64,000 bases of DNA, from NCBI GenBank assembly GCA_965243615.1, contig CBDEVO010000003.1:4278001-4342000 (forward strand). The letters run 5' to 3'. This document shows, piece by piece, positions 32,722 through 40,843 of this stretch (positions are counted from its first letter, which is position 1; every line of letters begins with the position of its first letter). This DNA is from JAJEEA01 sp965243615. GTDB taxonomy: Bacteria > Acidobacteriota > Vicinamibacteria > Vicinamibacterales > UBA8438. The notes beneath the pieces were generated by a model. The model saw nothing but the letters and a program-made list of their open reading frames with translations. It ran no database searches and had not been told where the DNA came from. The position numbers and the translations under genes were made by a program.

Positions 32722-33525
32722 TCACGACGCGGGCTCCTGCCCGAGCCAGCGCCCGGTCATGACGATGTCCGCCCACCCCGTCAGGTGGATGCCCTCTTCC
32801 GTCCAGCGCACGCGCTGCGCCCCGCCCGGCGACACCACCTCGACCTCGCGCGAGGCGCCGCCGAAGGCGGCGGCCGCCACCGCGCTCGCGCACGCGCCGG
32901 TCCCGGACGCGGCGGTCGGGCCGACGCCGCGCTCCCAGATGAGTATCCGAATCCGGGAGGCCGACTCCACCTCGACGAGCTCGACGTTGGTGCCGTCGGG
33001 GAACGCGGGATGGGTGGCGAGGGCGGCGCCGAGGCGGTGGAGGCGGCTCTCGCTCACCTCCCCCCCGAGCACGATGCACTGGGGATTCCCGACCGACAGC
33101 TCGACCACCTCGACGTGCTCGCCGCCCGCCTCCAGTTGCCGCTGCCGGAGCCCGGCCGGCGAGCCCATGAGCGCGTCGAACGTGGTCCGCCGGCCCGCCG
33201 ACTCGACCCGCGTCAGCGATATCGGGCCGGCATCGGTCTCGATGACCGGGCGCCCGAGCGACGGCCGCTCGCGGACGACGATCGCGGCCAGGCAGCGGAC
33301 CGCGTTGCCGGACACCTCCGCCCGCCCGCCGTCCGCGTTGTAGAGGACCATCCGGGCGCCGGTCGCGGTGGGCGCGTGGAGCACGAGCCCGTCTCCCCCC
33401 ACGCCGGTGTGCCGGTCGCAGAGGCGGCGGGCCAGCGCCGCCCGCTCCGCCTCGGCGGTCTGCTCGATGGGCACGAAGAGAAAGTCGTTGCCGTAGGCGT
33501 GGGCCTTGACGAGGTCGAGAGGCAT
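32722..33525 (-). CDS. dapF: Diaminopimelate epimerase-like protein with both catalytic cysteines replaced by serine
   Basis: DapF interconverts LL- and meso-diaminopimelate using two cysteines as acid and base. The 267-residue protein has the family fold and motifs: KAHAYGNDFLFV, LYNADGGRAEVSGNAVRC, VGNPQCIVL, NVELVEVE and WERGVGPTAASGTGACAS. In place of the two CGNG/CGTG cysteines it has Ser72 (codon TCC at 33310-33312) and Ser207 (codon TCC at 32905-32907). DGS is also DGG and NPH is NPQ. The frame is intact and in an operon-like run, so it is not an obvious pseudogene. It may be a weak epimerase, a related racemase or lyase, or a non-enzymatic protein. Membership of the DapF fold is firm; the activity is not. 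Confidence 0.85.
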   Translation of the reverse strand: MPLDLVKAHAYGNDFLFVPIEQTAEAERAALARRLCDRHTGVGGDGLVLHAPTATGARMVLYNADGGRAEVSGNAVRCLAAIVVRERPSLGRPVIETDAGPISLTRVESAGRRTTFDALMGSPAGLRQRQLEAGGEHVEVVELSVGNPQCIVLGGEVSESRLHRLGAALATHPAFPDGTNVELVEVESASRIRILIWERGVGPTAASGTGACASAVAAAAFGGASREVEVVSPGGAQRVRWTEEGIHLTGWADIVMTGRWLGQEPAS

Positions 33526-33548
33526 CGTTGGCGGGGTCCGTCTCCGAA

Positions 33549-34403
33549 TCAGGGCGCCAATGGGCTCTGGAAGACCCACGTGAGGCCGACGGTCACGCCG
33601 ACCTTGGGATCGAGCGCCGTGAGCCCCGTGAACAGCCCGCCGTCCAGCCGGACCGAACCGCGCGTATGGCGCAGCCCGAAGGTCATGCGACCGCGGCTCT
33701 CGGTGCCGGGCGGCGGCGTTCCCCGACGGGTGCTGACACGCCCGTTGAGCTCGCCGACGATCTCCGAGGCGGTGGTAATCGCCCGGGCCAGCGAGACGCC
33801 GTAGGTGAGCACGTCGTTCTGGCGGTCGCCGCGCGTGGGGTCCGACAGAATGCCCACGCCGATGTTGCCGACGAGGCGAATCGACTGCACCGTCTTGCCG
33901 ACCAGCAGCGACTGGAAGAAGTCCATGGTATCGAGCCCGAGCCCGGTCTCGTTGCTGGCGTTCGGCAGCCGCGTCGCGAAACGCAGGCCCACGGCCGGCA
34001 TCACCGCGCCTTCGTCGGCCAGCTTGACCTTGGCCCCGATCACCGCGTCCTCCCAGCCCCGCGTGGTGTCGCCGGGGACCTCGACCATGTGCGCCAACGG
34101 CGCGTCGAAGCGCTCGGAGATGACGAGGCGGCTGATGGACACCGCCTCGAGCTGGATCTCGGCCCGCGAGCCCATGCCGAAGCTGAGGCCGAGCCGCGGC
34201 AACCGCAACAACTGACCCTGGAGCCCCGACACGGGGAAGATGTGGCTCCAGGTGTTGTCGATGCCCGCCTCCAGGAGGACGAGGCCGTCTCCCACGGGCT
34301 CGGGGTCCTCGGTCAGCAGCGGCCGCTGCTGGGCCGCGGCCCCCCCCGCGGCCAGACACAATCCAAGCACCCACCCCGCCAGACGCGTCGGCCTGCCGCT
34401 CAT
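33549..34403 (-). CDS. Putative outer-membrane beta-barrel protein
   Basis: The 284-residue protein has a signal peptide (about residues 1-25, ending GGAAAQ) and then alternating polar/hydrophobic strands typical of a barrel (for example LSFGMGSRAEIQLEAVSISR, AVMPAVGLRFATRLP, SIRLVGNIGVGIL). It ends VGVTVGLTWVFQSPLAP, with an aromatic near but not at the terminus. A strong GGGGAGAGGG precedes the ATG. It resembles transporter-type or MetA-like outer-membrane proteins in general pattern, but I do not recognise a specific family. It lies between dtd and the dapF-like gene. Confidence 0.65.
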   Translation of the reverse strand: MSGRPTRLAGWVLGLCLAAGGAAAQQRPLLTEDPEPVGDGLVLLEAGIDNTWSHIFPVSGLQGQLLRLPRLGLSFGMGSRAEIQLEAVSISRLVISERFDAPLAHMVEVPGDTTRGWEDAVIGAKVKLADEGAVMPAVGLRFATRLPNASNETGLGLDTMDFFQSLLVGKTVQSIRLVGNIGVGILSDPTRGDRQNDVLTYGVSLARAITTASEIVGELNGRVSTRRGTPPPGTESRGRMTFGLRHTRGSVRLDGGLFTGLTALDPKVGVTVGLTWVFQSPLAP

Positions 34404-34422
34404 CCCTCTCCCCGCTCCCCGC

Positions 34423-34872
34423 TCAGAATGCCTTCCCGGTGTCGAGGAGGATCGTCACCGGCCCGTCGTTGACGGATTCGACCCTCATGTGCGCCTGAAA
34501 CACCCCCGTCTCGACGGAGACCCCCCGATCGCGGAACCGTCGGACGAGCTCGTCGTACACGGGGCGCGCTTCCTGCGGGGCCGCGGCGCCGTCGAACGAC
34601 GGGCGCCGGCCCCGGCGGCAATCACCGTACAGCGTGAACTGCGACACGAGCAGGATGCCGCCGCCGATGTCGCGCACGGAACGGCTCATGCGCCCGTCGT
34701 CGTCCGGAAAGACGCGCAGCCCGACGACCTTGTCGGCCAGATGGGACACCGCGTCGCGTCCGTCGTCGCGTCCGATCCCCACCAGGACCAGCAGTCCGTG
34801 GCGGATGCCGCCCACCTCGCGGTCGTCGACGGTGACCCGGGCCGAGGTCACCCGCTGCACGACCGCTCGCAT
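34423..34872 (-). CDS. dtd: D-aminoacyl-tRNA deacylase
   Basis: Dtd hydrolyses D-amino acids wrongly charged to tRNA, and also glycine from mischarged tRNA-Ala. The 149-residue length is normal. The two active-site motifs are present: SQFTLYGD near residue 77 and NDGPVTILLDT near the C-terminus (family NxGP-T). The N-terminus MRAVVQRVTSARVTVDD is standard. It lies 94 bp after ttcA on the same strand. Confidence 0.95.
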   Translation of the reverse strand: MRAVVQRVTSARVTVDDREVGGIRHGLLVLVGIGRDDGRDAVSHLADKVVGLRVFPDDDGRMSRSVRDIGGGILLVSQFTLYGDCRRGRRPSFDGAAAPQEARPVYDELVRRFRDRGVSVETGVFQAHMRVESVNDGPVTILLDTGKAF

Positions 34873-34966
34873 CGGTTCCCCGAGACCCGCGCGCGTCGAG
34901 TCCGCGCGGACCGGCGCCCCCGCGGCGTCCGGGCTGAAGTGCGGCGTGCAGGCATCGCCGACGCGA

Positions 34967-35797
34967 TCAGACGACGGCCGCGTCGCCGGATGAAGAAGGA
35001 GCGGCGGGGAAGGACGCGGCGGCGGTCGCCCGAAGCTCCGCCACCGGGTTCAGGCGCCGGTCGAGGAGATGGCGCCCCGCGACGTTGCCGAGCGCCTTCA
35101 GCATCGACTGCTTCACCCCCGGATGGTCGCGCTCGAGGTCGAGCAGCAGCCGCTTGACGCGCTGTCGCTGCAGGCCCAGGTCGCCGCAGGCCGGGCAGCA
35201 GCAGCCGATCACGGGCAGGCCCGCCTGACGCGTGTAGTCCCGCGCCTCCTCCTCGCTGACGTAGACCAGGGGGCGAACGACCACGTGGCGTCGATCGTCG
35301 GACACCAGCCGGGCCGGCATCGCCTTCAAGGCCCCGGCGAAGAACAGGTTCAGGAGCAGCGTCTCGATGAAGTCGTCGGCATGATGCCCGAGGGCGATCT
35401 TGGTCGCCCCCACCTCGCTGGCGATCCGGTACAGGACGCCGCGCCGAAGGCGGGCGCAGAGCGAGCAGGGGGTCGCCCGCTCGTCGAGCTTCTCGTCGAT
35501 GATCGCGCCGATCGTGGTGTGCTCTACCCGGAGTTCCCAACCCCGTTCCGCGCAGGCCCGCTCGATCGCGTCGTGCCGGTAGTCGCGATAGCCGGAATGC
35601 ACGTTCACCGCCACCAGGGTGAAGTCGACCGGTGCCCGCCGCCGAAGCGCGTCCAGCAGTTGCATCAGGGCCCAACTGTCCTTGCCGCCGGACAATCCGA
35701 CCATGACCCGATCACCGTCCTCGATGAGCTCGAAGTCGACGATGGCCTTGGTGACCTTGCGGGCCAGCTTCTTCTCGAGTGCGCTCTCGTACGCCAT
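34967..35797 (-). CDS. ttcA: TtcA-type tRNA 2-thiocytidine(32) synthetase
   Basis: This iron-sulfur enzyme thiolates C32 of certain tRNAs. The 276-residue protein has the PP-loop ATP motif SGGKDSW near residue 35, a central CxxC in TPCSLCARLRRG, and a C-terminal GCCCPACGD that supplies the third cluster ligand. The last 30 residues are Ala/Ser-rich and non-conserved. A TATCAT on the minus strand at 35890-35895 may be the -10 box. LarE was considered because larC is nearby, but the CxxC arrangement and PP-loop context fit TtcA. Confidence 0.9.
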   Translation of the reverse strand: MAYESALEKKLARKVTKAIVDFELIEDGDRVMVGLSGGKDSWALMQLLDALRRRAPVDFTLVAVNVHSGYRDYRHDAIERACAERGWELRVEHTTIGAIIDEKLDERATPCSLCARLRRGVLYRIASEVGATKIALGHHADDFIETLLLNLFFAGALKAMPARLVSDDRRHVVVRPLVYVSEEEARDYTRQAGLPVIGCCCPACGDLGLQRQRVKRLLLDLERDHPGVKQSMLKALGNVAGRHLLDRRLNPVAELRATAAASFPAAPSSSGDAAVV

Positions 35798-35948
35798 GAC
35801 TGCGCTGTCGGAGTGTCGTGCCGCGGACCGATCCGCCGGGAAGGCGCGGTAACGGCCCGGCGACCTCGCCGGGCCGCCGCACCCGGACCATGATACGACG
35901 AAAGCGGCGGGCGAAGCAGTCCGCCCCGGTCTGCGCCCGGACGCCGCG

Positions 35949-37835
35949 TCAGTCCAGGAACGTCTGCGACCAGCGCTCGAGCACCATCAGGCCGAACAGG
36001 AAACGGGCATGGTCACGACGGCCGGCCAGATGTTCGTCGACCCGGCGGGTGACCTCGCCGGGCTCGAACCAGCCGCGCCGCCGCACCTGGTCCGGCCCCA
36101 GGAGGTCCTGCATGGGCAGGGCCCATTGGTCCCGCAACCAGGTCCGCGTGGGCATGAAGAACCCCGCCGTCGGCCGCCGCAGCGTCGACTCCGGCAGGAG
36201 CGGGCGCAGGGCGAGCTTGAGGACGTGCTGGCGGTCGCCGTTCCGGATCTTCAGGGAGCCCGGCATCGAGAACGCCAGCTCCATGACGTCGACGTCGAGG
36301 AAGGGCGCCCGCGTCTCCAGCGAGGTCGCCATGCTCAGCCGGTCGACGGCCACGAGCAGATCGTCGCTCAGGAACACCTGCAGATCCGCGTAGAGCTGCC
36401 GGTTGAGGAGGTCGTCCGTGTGCGCGCCCCGGAGATGGCGGCGAATCGGCGCGTACACGTCGCTGTCGACGAGGGCCCGGCGAAGGGCCGGCGTGTAGAT
36501 GCGCCGCTTCGCGGGAACGTCGAGGACCGTCATCCACCGGTAGTGCGCGATGTTCTCGGGGCCCGTCGCCAGCCCCCGGGCGAATCGGCGCAGCCGGTTG
36601 ATGGCCCCCTGCTTCTTCTCGCTGTGCGGCAGCAGGGCCGCCGCCGCCGAGAGCAGCCGCAACGCGGCGTCGGGCGCCAACATCGAGACGCGCCGCGCCA
36701 ACGCCTCGGTCCGGTAGGTCCGGTAGCCCCCGAAGAGCGCCGCCCCCCCGCTGCCCGACAGGGCCGTGGTCACGTGCTGGCGGGCAATCTGCGCCACCAG
36801 GAAGGTCGGGAACGACGAGGCGTCGGCGAACGGCTGATCGAAATGGGCCGCCACGCGTTCGAACAGCGTCGCGAGGTCGGGGTCGACCACCGCCTCCCGG
36901 TGGTCGGTCCCGAAGTGGGACGCCACGGCGCGGGCCTGGGGCAACTCGTCGTAGCCGGCCGCATCGAAGCCGAGACTGAAGGTGGCGACCGGCTGCTCGG
37001 CCGCCGTCGCCATCAGGCCGACGACGGCGCTCGAGTCGACGTCCCCGGCCAGGAACGCGCCGAGAGGCACGTCCGACATCATCTGGGCGCTGACGGCCCG
37101 CGACAGCGCCTCGCGAAGCGCCGACGCCGCCTCGTCGTCGCTCCAGCTCCGGACCGGCACCGAGGCCGGGTCCCAGTACCGCTCGATCTTCACGGAGCCG
37201 CGCTCGTAGATCAGGTAGTGGGCCGGGGGCAGGCTCCGGACGTCGGCGAAGATGGTCCGGGGGTTCAGCACGTACCCGTAGGTCAGAAACTGATCCAGCG
37301 CCTCGAAGTCCATCTCCCGCGACGCTTCCGGCCGCATGAGCAGGGCCTTCATCTCGGAGCCGAACAGGAGGCGTTGCGGGGTCTGCGCGTAGAAGAGGGG
37401 CTTCTCGCCGGCCCGATCGCGGCCGGAGAAGAAGCGGCGGTTGTTCGCGTCCCACAACGCGAAGGCGAACATGCCGCGCAGCCGGGTCACCACGTCGACG
37501 CCGAACGCCTCGTAGCCGTGCAGGATGACCTCGACGTCAGACCGGCTCCGGAACCGGTGCCCCCTCCCGACGAGCTCCCGGCGGAGCTCGGCGTGGTTGT
37601 AGATCTCTCCGTTCGCCACCAGATGCGTCGACCCGTCCTCGCTCGAGAACGGCTGCTGACCGTTGCGGACGTCGATGATCGGCAGCCGCCGCATGCCGAG
37701 GCCCACCCCCGGCCGCACGAGCTGGCCGTGCTGGTCGGGCCCCCGATGGCGCAGGGTCTCGACCATTCGATTGACCTGGGTCGGATCCACCGGGCGGGCC
37801 GGGTCACGTTCGACGATGCCGGCGATACCGGACAT
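35949..37835 (-). CDS. Asparagine-synthetase-like protein (AsnB family) with altered active sites
   Basis: The 628-residue protein has the full AsnB layout: an N-terminal Ntn glutaminase domain and a C-terminal PP-loop synthetase domain. Glutamine-binding residues are kept (LRHRGPDQHG, NGEIYN, SDVEVILHG), but the N-terminus reads MSGIAGIV, so the nucleophile Cys2 is Ser (codon TCC at 37830-37832). The PP-loop SGGxDSS is AGDVDSS (263-269), GxGGDELFGGY is GSGGAALFGGY (361-371), and the RxKxGF lysine is Thr556 (RRPTAGFF). The frame is intact. Relatives in glycan loci amidate sugars (WbpS-like); this copy may be a pseudoenzyme or do different chemistry. It is divergent from the AlgJ/AlgX-like gene. 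Confidence 0.88.
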   Translation of the reverse strand: MSGIAGIVERDPARPVDPTQVNRMVETLRHRGPDQHGQLVRPGVGLGMRRLPIIDVRNGQQPFSSEDGSTHLVANGEIYNHAELRRELVGRGHRFRSRSDVEVILHGYEAFGVDVVTRLRGMFAFALWDANNRRFFSGRDRAGEKPLFYAQTPQRLLFGSEMKALLMRPEASREMDFEALDQFLTYGYVLNPRTIFADVRSLPPAHYLIYERGSVKIERYWDPASVPVRSWSDDEAASALREALSRAVSAQMMSDVPLGAFLAGDVDSSAVVGLMATAAEQPVATFSLGFDAAGYDELPQARAVASHFGTDHREAVVDPDLATLFERVAAHFDQPFADASSFPTFLVAQIARQHVTTALSGSGGAALFGGYRTYRTEALARRVSMLAPDAALRLLSAAAALLPHSEKKQGAINRLRRFARGLATGPENIAHYRWMTVLDVPAKRRIYTPALRRALVDSDVYAPIRRHLRGAHTDDLLNRQLYADLQVFLSDDLLVAVDRLSMATSLETRAPFLDVDVMELAFSMPGSLKIRNGDRQHVLKLALRPLLPESTLRRPTAGFFMPTRTWLRDQWALPMQDLLGPDQVRRRGWFEPGEVTRRVDEHLAGRRDHARFLFGLMVLERWSQTFLD

Positions 37836-37901
37836 GGAAGAGGCTGGAGAAAGGGCGAAGCCGCAGGCCGGACCGGCGCCGGCCGTGCGCAGACGCGACG
37901 A

Positions 37902-37910
37902 TGGTACAAT
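37902..37910 (+). promoter_or_regulatory. Putative extended -10 promoter for the AlgJ/AlgX-like gene
   Basis: TGGTACAAT matches the TGn-TAnnAT extended -10 form and faces the gene at 38079, giving a leader of about 160 nt. No clear -35 is present. The same motif type precedes pntAA. Confidence 0.4.
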
Positions 37911-38078
37911 GGGCGCGGTTCGTAATCACCAGTTTCTTTGGCGAATCGGGGCGGATCGTCCCCTCCGCCGGCTCACTTCATTCTTCGCGCGGCATCGACC
38001 GTCGCGACGGCCGGGTTTCCCGCGACTCGAGAGGCAGGTCCCCCGTCGCCCGCGCCCGGCCGGAATCAGGACCGAGTC

Positions 38079-39134
38079 ATGACCCACGCCGTCGCCCGCC
38101 TCGTCGCCGGGGCGGCCGCCGCGACGCTCCTCGCCGCGTGCGGTGCGCCGGACGCCGGCCCGGTGCTGGCGCCGTTCCGGGCCGAGCTGGACCGGCTCGC
38201 GCGCGAGGCGGAGACCGCGCAACGCATCGCCGTCGACGGCGTGGACGACTGGCTCTTCCTCGCTCCCGAGCTGCGGCTGGTTGGCCTGGACGGCCTGCGG
38301 GAAACGGACGCCGGCGACGCGGCGACGGCGGAGACGGGCCCCGTCGCGACCATTCTCGACCTGCACCGCCAACTGGACGCGCTGGGCGTCGAGCTGCTCC
38401 TGACCCCGGTGCCGCCGAAGTCGGTCGTCTTTCCCGAGAAGGTGTCCGGGGCGGTGGCGGTCCCCATTCCGGTGCCCCGTCTCGACCCCGCCCTCGAACG
38501 GCTCTACGATCGACTCCGCGCGGGCGGCGTCGACGTCCTGGACCTGACGGATCACTTCATCCGCGAGCGCTTCCACGCGGAGGGCCCGCTGTACTGCCGC
38601 ACCGATACCCACTGGTCGGGCAGCGGCTGCACGACCGCCGCCGCCGCCATCGCCGCCGACGTCCGGGCCCGGCCGTGGCATGCGGAGCTCGATACGGAGT
38701 CGTTCGGGGCGAGCTGGTACAGCACCGGCATCAGCGGCGACCTCACCGGGCCCGGCGGGGTCGCCGCGGCCCGGGAGGAGCTGCGCCTGCGGGGCGTGAT
38801 TCGCGCGACGGGGCGCGACCGCGCGGCCGTCGCGACCGATCCCGACAGCCCCGTCCTGCTCCTCGGCGACAGTCACGCGCTGGTGTTCCATGCCGGCGGC
38901 GACCTGCACGCCGCCGGGGCGGGCCTGCCCGATCAGCTCGCCTTCGAGCTCGGCCTCCCCGTCGATCTCGTGGCGACGCCGGACCCCTCCCCCGTCGCCG
39001 CCCTCGACGCCCTCGTCGAGCGGGTCCGCGCCGACCCGGCCTACTGGGGCCGGAAGCGCCTGGTCATCTGGTGCTTCGCGGCGCGCGCGTTCGGCGCCGG
39101 CGACGACTGGCGTCCGGTATCCATCGCGCCGTGA
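38079..39134 (+). CDS. AlgJ/AlgX-like SGNH acetyltransferase-family lipoprotein
   Basis: The 351-residue protein has a lipoprotein-type signal ending LLAACGAP. The soluble domain carries CRTDTHWSGSGC near residue 170, the DxTHW catalytic motif of AlgJ/AlgX/AlgV, and LLGDSHALVF near residue 265, the GDSx block with Ser. These periplasmic proteins transfer acetyl groups to exopolysaccharides. No membrane-bound O-acyltransferase (AlgI-like) partner is in the window. CAGGA eight bases before ATG 38079 supports the start. The gene overlaps the aminotransferase gene by 4 bp (GTGA), so they are coupled. Confidence 0.8.
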   Translation: MTHAVARLVAGAAAATLLAACGAPDAGPVLAPFRAELDRLAREAETAQRIAVDGVDDWLFLAPELRLVGLDGLRETDAGDAATAETGPVATILDLHRQLDALGVELLLTPVPPKSVVFPEKVSGAVAVPIPVPRLDPALERLYDRLRAGGVDVLDLTDHFIRERFHAEGPLYCRTDTHWSGSGCTTAAAAIAADVRARPWHAELDTESFGASWYSTGISGDLTGPGGVAAAREELRLRGVIRATGRDRAAVATDPDSPVLLLGDSHALVFHAGGDLHAAGAGLPDQLAFELGLPVDLVATPDPSPVAALDALVERVRADPAYWGRKRLVIWCFAARAFGAGDDWRPVSIAP

Positions 39135-40237
39135 CCGAAGTCCCTCTCGTGGACCTCCGCGCGCAGTACGCGTCGATCCGGCCCGAGGTCGACGAGGCGG
39201 TGGCGCGCGTTCTCGAGAGCGGCCGGTTCGTGCTGGGGCCCGAGGTATCCGCGTTCGAGCGCGAGTTCGCCGCCTTCTGCGGCGCCGGCCACGGCGTCGC
39301 CATCAACTCCGGCACCAGCGCTCTCCACCTCGCCCTCCTCGCGGCCGGCGCCGGGCCCGGCGACGAGGTGATAACCGTCCCGTTCACGTTCATCGCCACC
39401 GTCGCGGCCATCCGCTACACCGGCGCGACCCCGGTGTTCGTCGACATCGACCCGCGGACCCGCACCATGGACATGGGCCGGGTCGAGGAGGCGATGAACG
39501 CGCGTACCAGGGCGGTGGTCCCCGTGCATCTCTTCGGCCATCCCGCCGACCTCGACCCGCTGCTCGCCCTCGCCCGCCGGCGCGGCGTGGCCGTGATCGA
39601 GGACGCGGCGCAGGCGCACGGCGCCGAGTACCGCGGCCGTCGCGTCGGCAGCCTCGGCGACCTGGGCTGCTTCAGCTTCTACCCCACCAAGAACCTCGGG
39701 GCGTACGGCGAGGGGGGCATCGTGGTCACCAACGACGAGGTCCACGCCCGCGCCGTCCGCGCGCTGCGGAGCTGGGGCGGCGACGAGCGACGAGCGCCCC
39801 CGCAGGCCGGCTTCAACTACCGGATGGAGGCGCTGCAGGGCGCCGTGCTCCGGGTCAAGCTCCGCCATCTCCCCGCCTGGACGGAGGCCCGCCGCCGCAT
39901 CGCCGCCGCCTACGACCGCGCGCTGGCCCCGACCGGGCTGACCACACCCGCGGCCGGGCCAGGTGTCCGGCCCGTCTACCACTGCTACGCGGTGGAGACG
40001 CCGCGCCGGGACGCCCTGCGCCGGGCGCTCGAAGCGGAGGGAATCCGGACCGGGCTGCACTACCCGGTGCCGGTACACCTGCAGGCCTGCTGCGCCGATC
40101 TGGGGGGGCGGGCAGGCGACCATCCCCACGCCGAGGCGGCCGCCGCCCGCACGCTGAGCCTGCCCATCTACCCCGAGCTGCCCGAGGACGTGCCGGCGCG
40201 GGTGGCGGAGATTGCCGGGCGGGTCTGCCGGGGGTGA
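39131..40237 (+). CDS. DegT/DnrJ/EryC1/StrS-family PLP sugar aminotransferase
   Basis: This PLP enzyme probably transaminates a nucleotide-linked keto sugar. The 368-residue protein begins VPLVDLRAQYASIRPEVDEA, shows the cofactor motif GTSALHLALLAAGAGPGDEV, the Asp/Gln pair in VIEDAAQAHGAEY, and the Schiff-base lysine in FSFYPTKNLGAYGEGG near residue 185. GTG 39131 overlaps the previous stop. A Gfo/Idh/MocA oxidoreductase, the usual partner in 3-amino sugar pathways (WlbA/WlbE type), is encoded 2-3 kb away on the other strand. Confidence 0.93.
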   Translation: MTEVPLVDLRAQYASIRPEVDEAVARVLESGRFVLGPEVSAFEREFAAFCGAGHGVAINSGTSALHLALLAAGAGPGDEVITVPFTFIATVAAIRYTGATPVFVDIDPRTRTMDMGRVEEAMNARTRAVVPVHLFGHPADLDPLLALARRRGVAVIEDAAQAHGAEYRGRRVGSLGDLGCFSFYPTKNLGAYGEGGIVVTNDEVHARAVRALRSWGGDERRAPPQAGFNYRMEALQGAVLRVKLRHLPAWTEARRRIAAAYDRALAPTGLTTPAAGPGVRPVYHCYAVETPRRDALRRALEAEGIRTGLHYPVPVHLQACCADLGGRAGDHPHAEAAAARTLSLPIYPELPEDVPARVAEIAGRVCRG

Positions 40238-40277
40238 CCCCGGGCGGCGCCGTCGAACGCCTGCGGAGGGCCTGCCC

Positions 40278-40817
40278 TCACGGCCGCGGCTCGGACGGTC
40301 CGTAGTAGCGCCGGTAGTCCTGGCCGATGCCCCGCCGGAAGAGCCAGCCGCCGAGCGGACCCAGCCACCCCAGCACGTGGTGCATGTGGCGCAGGTCGGT
40401 CAGCTCGATGAGGTTCCCGTCGGGATCCCGGGCGAAGAACAGGGTGTGGCCGTGGGGCGACCGTTCCGGCCGGCTGACGATCTCCACCCCCTTGTCCGCC
40501 AGGTAGTCGTGCCAGCGCGCGGTGTCCCGCACGTTGAAGCAGAGGTGGGTCAACCCGACCCGGTTCCAGACCACGTCGGCCGCCGGGCGGTCCGGCCGGA
40601 ACTCGAAGATCTCGATCACGGCGCCCCCGGGGACCCGGATCCAGCCGATCTTGCAGGTCGGCTCCGGGGCGTCGACTCCGAAGAAGCCCCGCACCCGCTC
40701 CGTTGGGGCGTCGGACACGCCCACCAGGGGACACCCGAAGACGTCCCAGTAGAACCGGACCGCCCGGTTGAAGTCGGCCACCGTGATGCCGGTGTGGCTG
40801 AACGAGCGTACGCGCAC
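40278..40817 (-). CDS. VOC (glyoxalase/dioxygenase) superfamily protein
   Basis: The 179-residue protein has two beta-alpha-beta-beta-beta modules with metal-ligand positions in SHTGITVADF, AVIEIFEF, GLTHLCFNV and NLIELTDL. Such proteins include glyoxalase I, methylmalonyl-CoA epimerase and dioxygenases. Start GTG 40817 has GGGAGGG eight bases upstream. The last 35 residues (HHVLGWLGPLGGWLFRRGIG) are an unusual hydrophobic/aromatic extension. It follows the GMC oxidoreductase gene by 26 bp. The substrate is unknown. Confidence 0.82.
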   Translation of the reverse strand: MRVRSFSHTGITVADFNRAVRFYWDVFGCPLVGVSDAPTERVRGFFGVDAPEPTCKIGWIRVPGGAVIEIFEFRPDRPAADVVWNRVGLTHLCFNVRDTARWHDYLADKGVEIVSRPERSPHGHTLFFARDPDGNLIELTDLRHMHHVLGWLGPLGGWLFRRGIGQDYRRYYGPSEPRP

Positions 40818-40843
40818 GATGATGTCCCTCCCTGTCTGCCAGG

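Noticed and set aside
34967..35797. PP-loop gene considered as larE because larC is nearby
   Set aside because: The CxxC in TPCSLC and the C-terminal CCCPAC fit TtcA's iron-sulfur cluster ligands.
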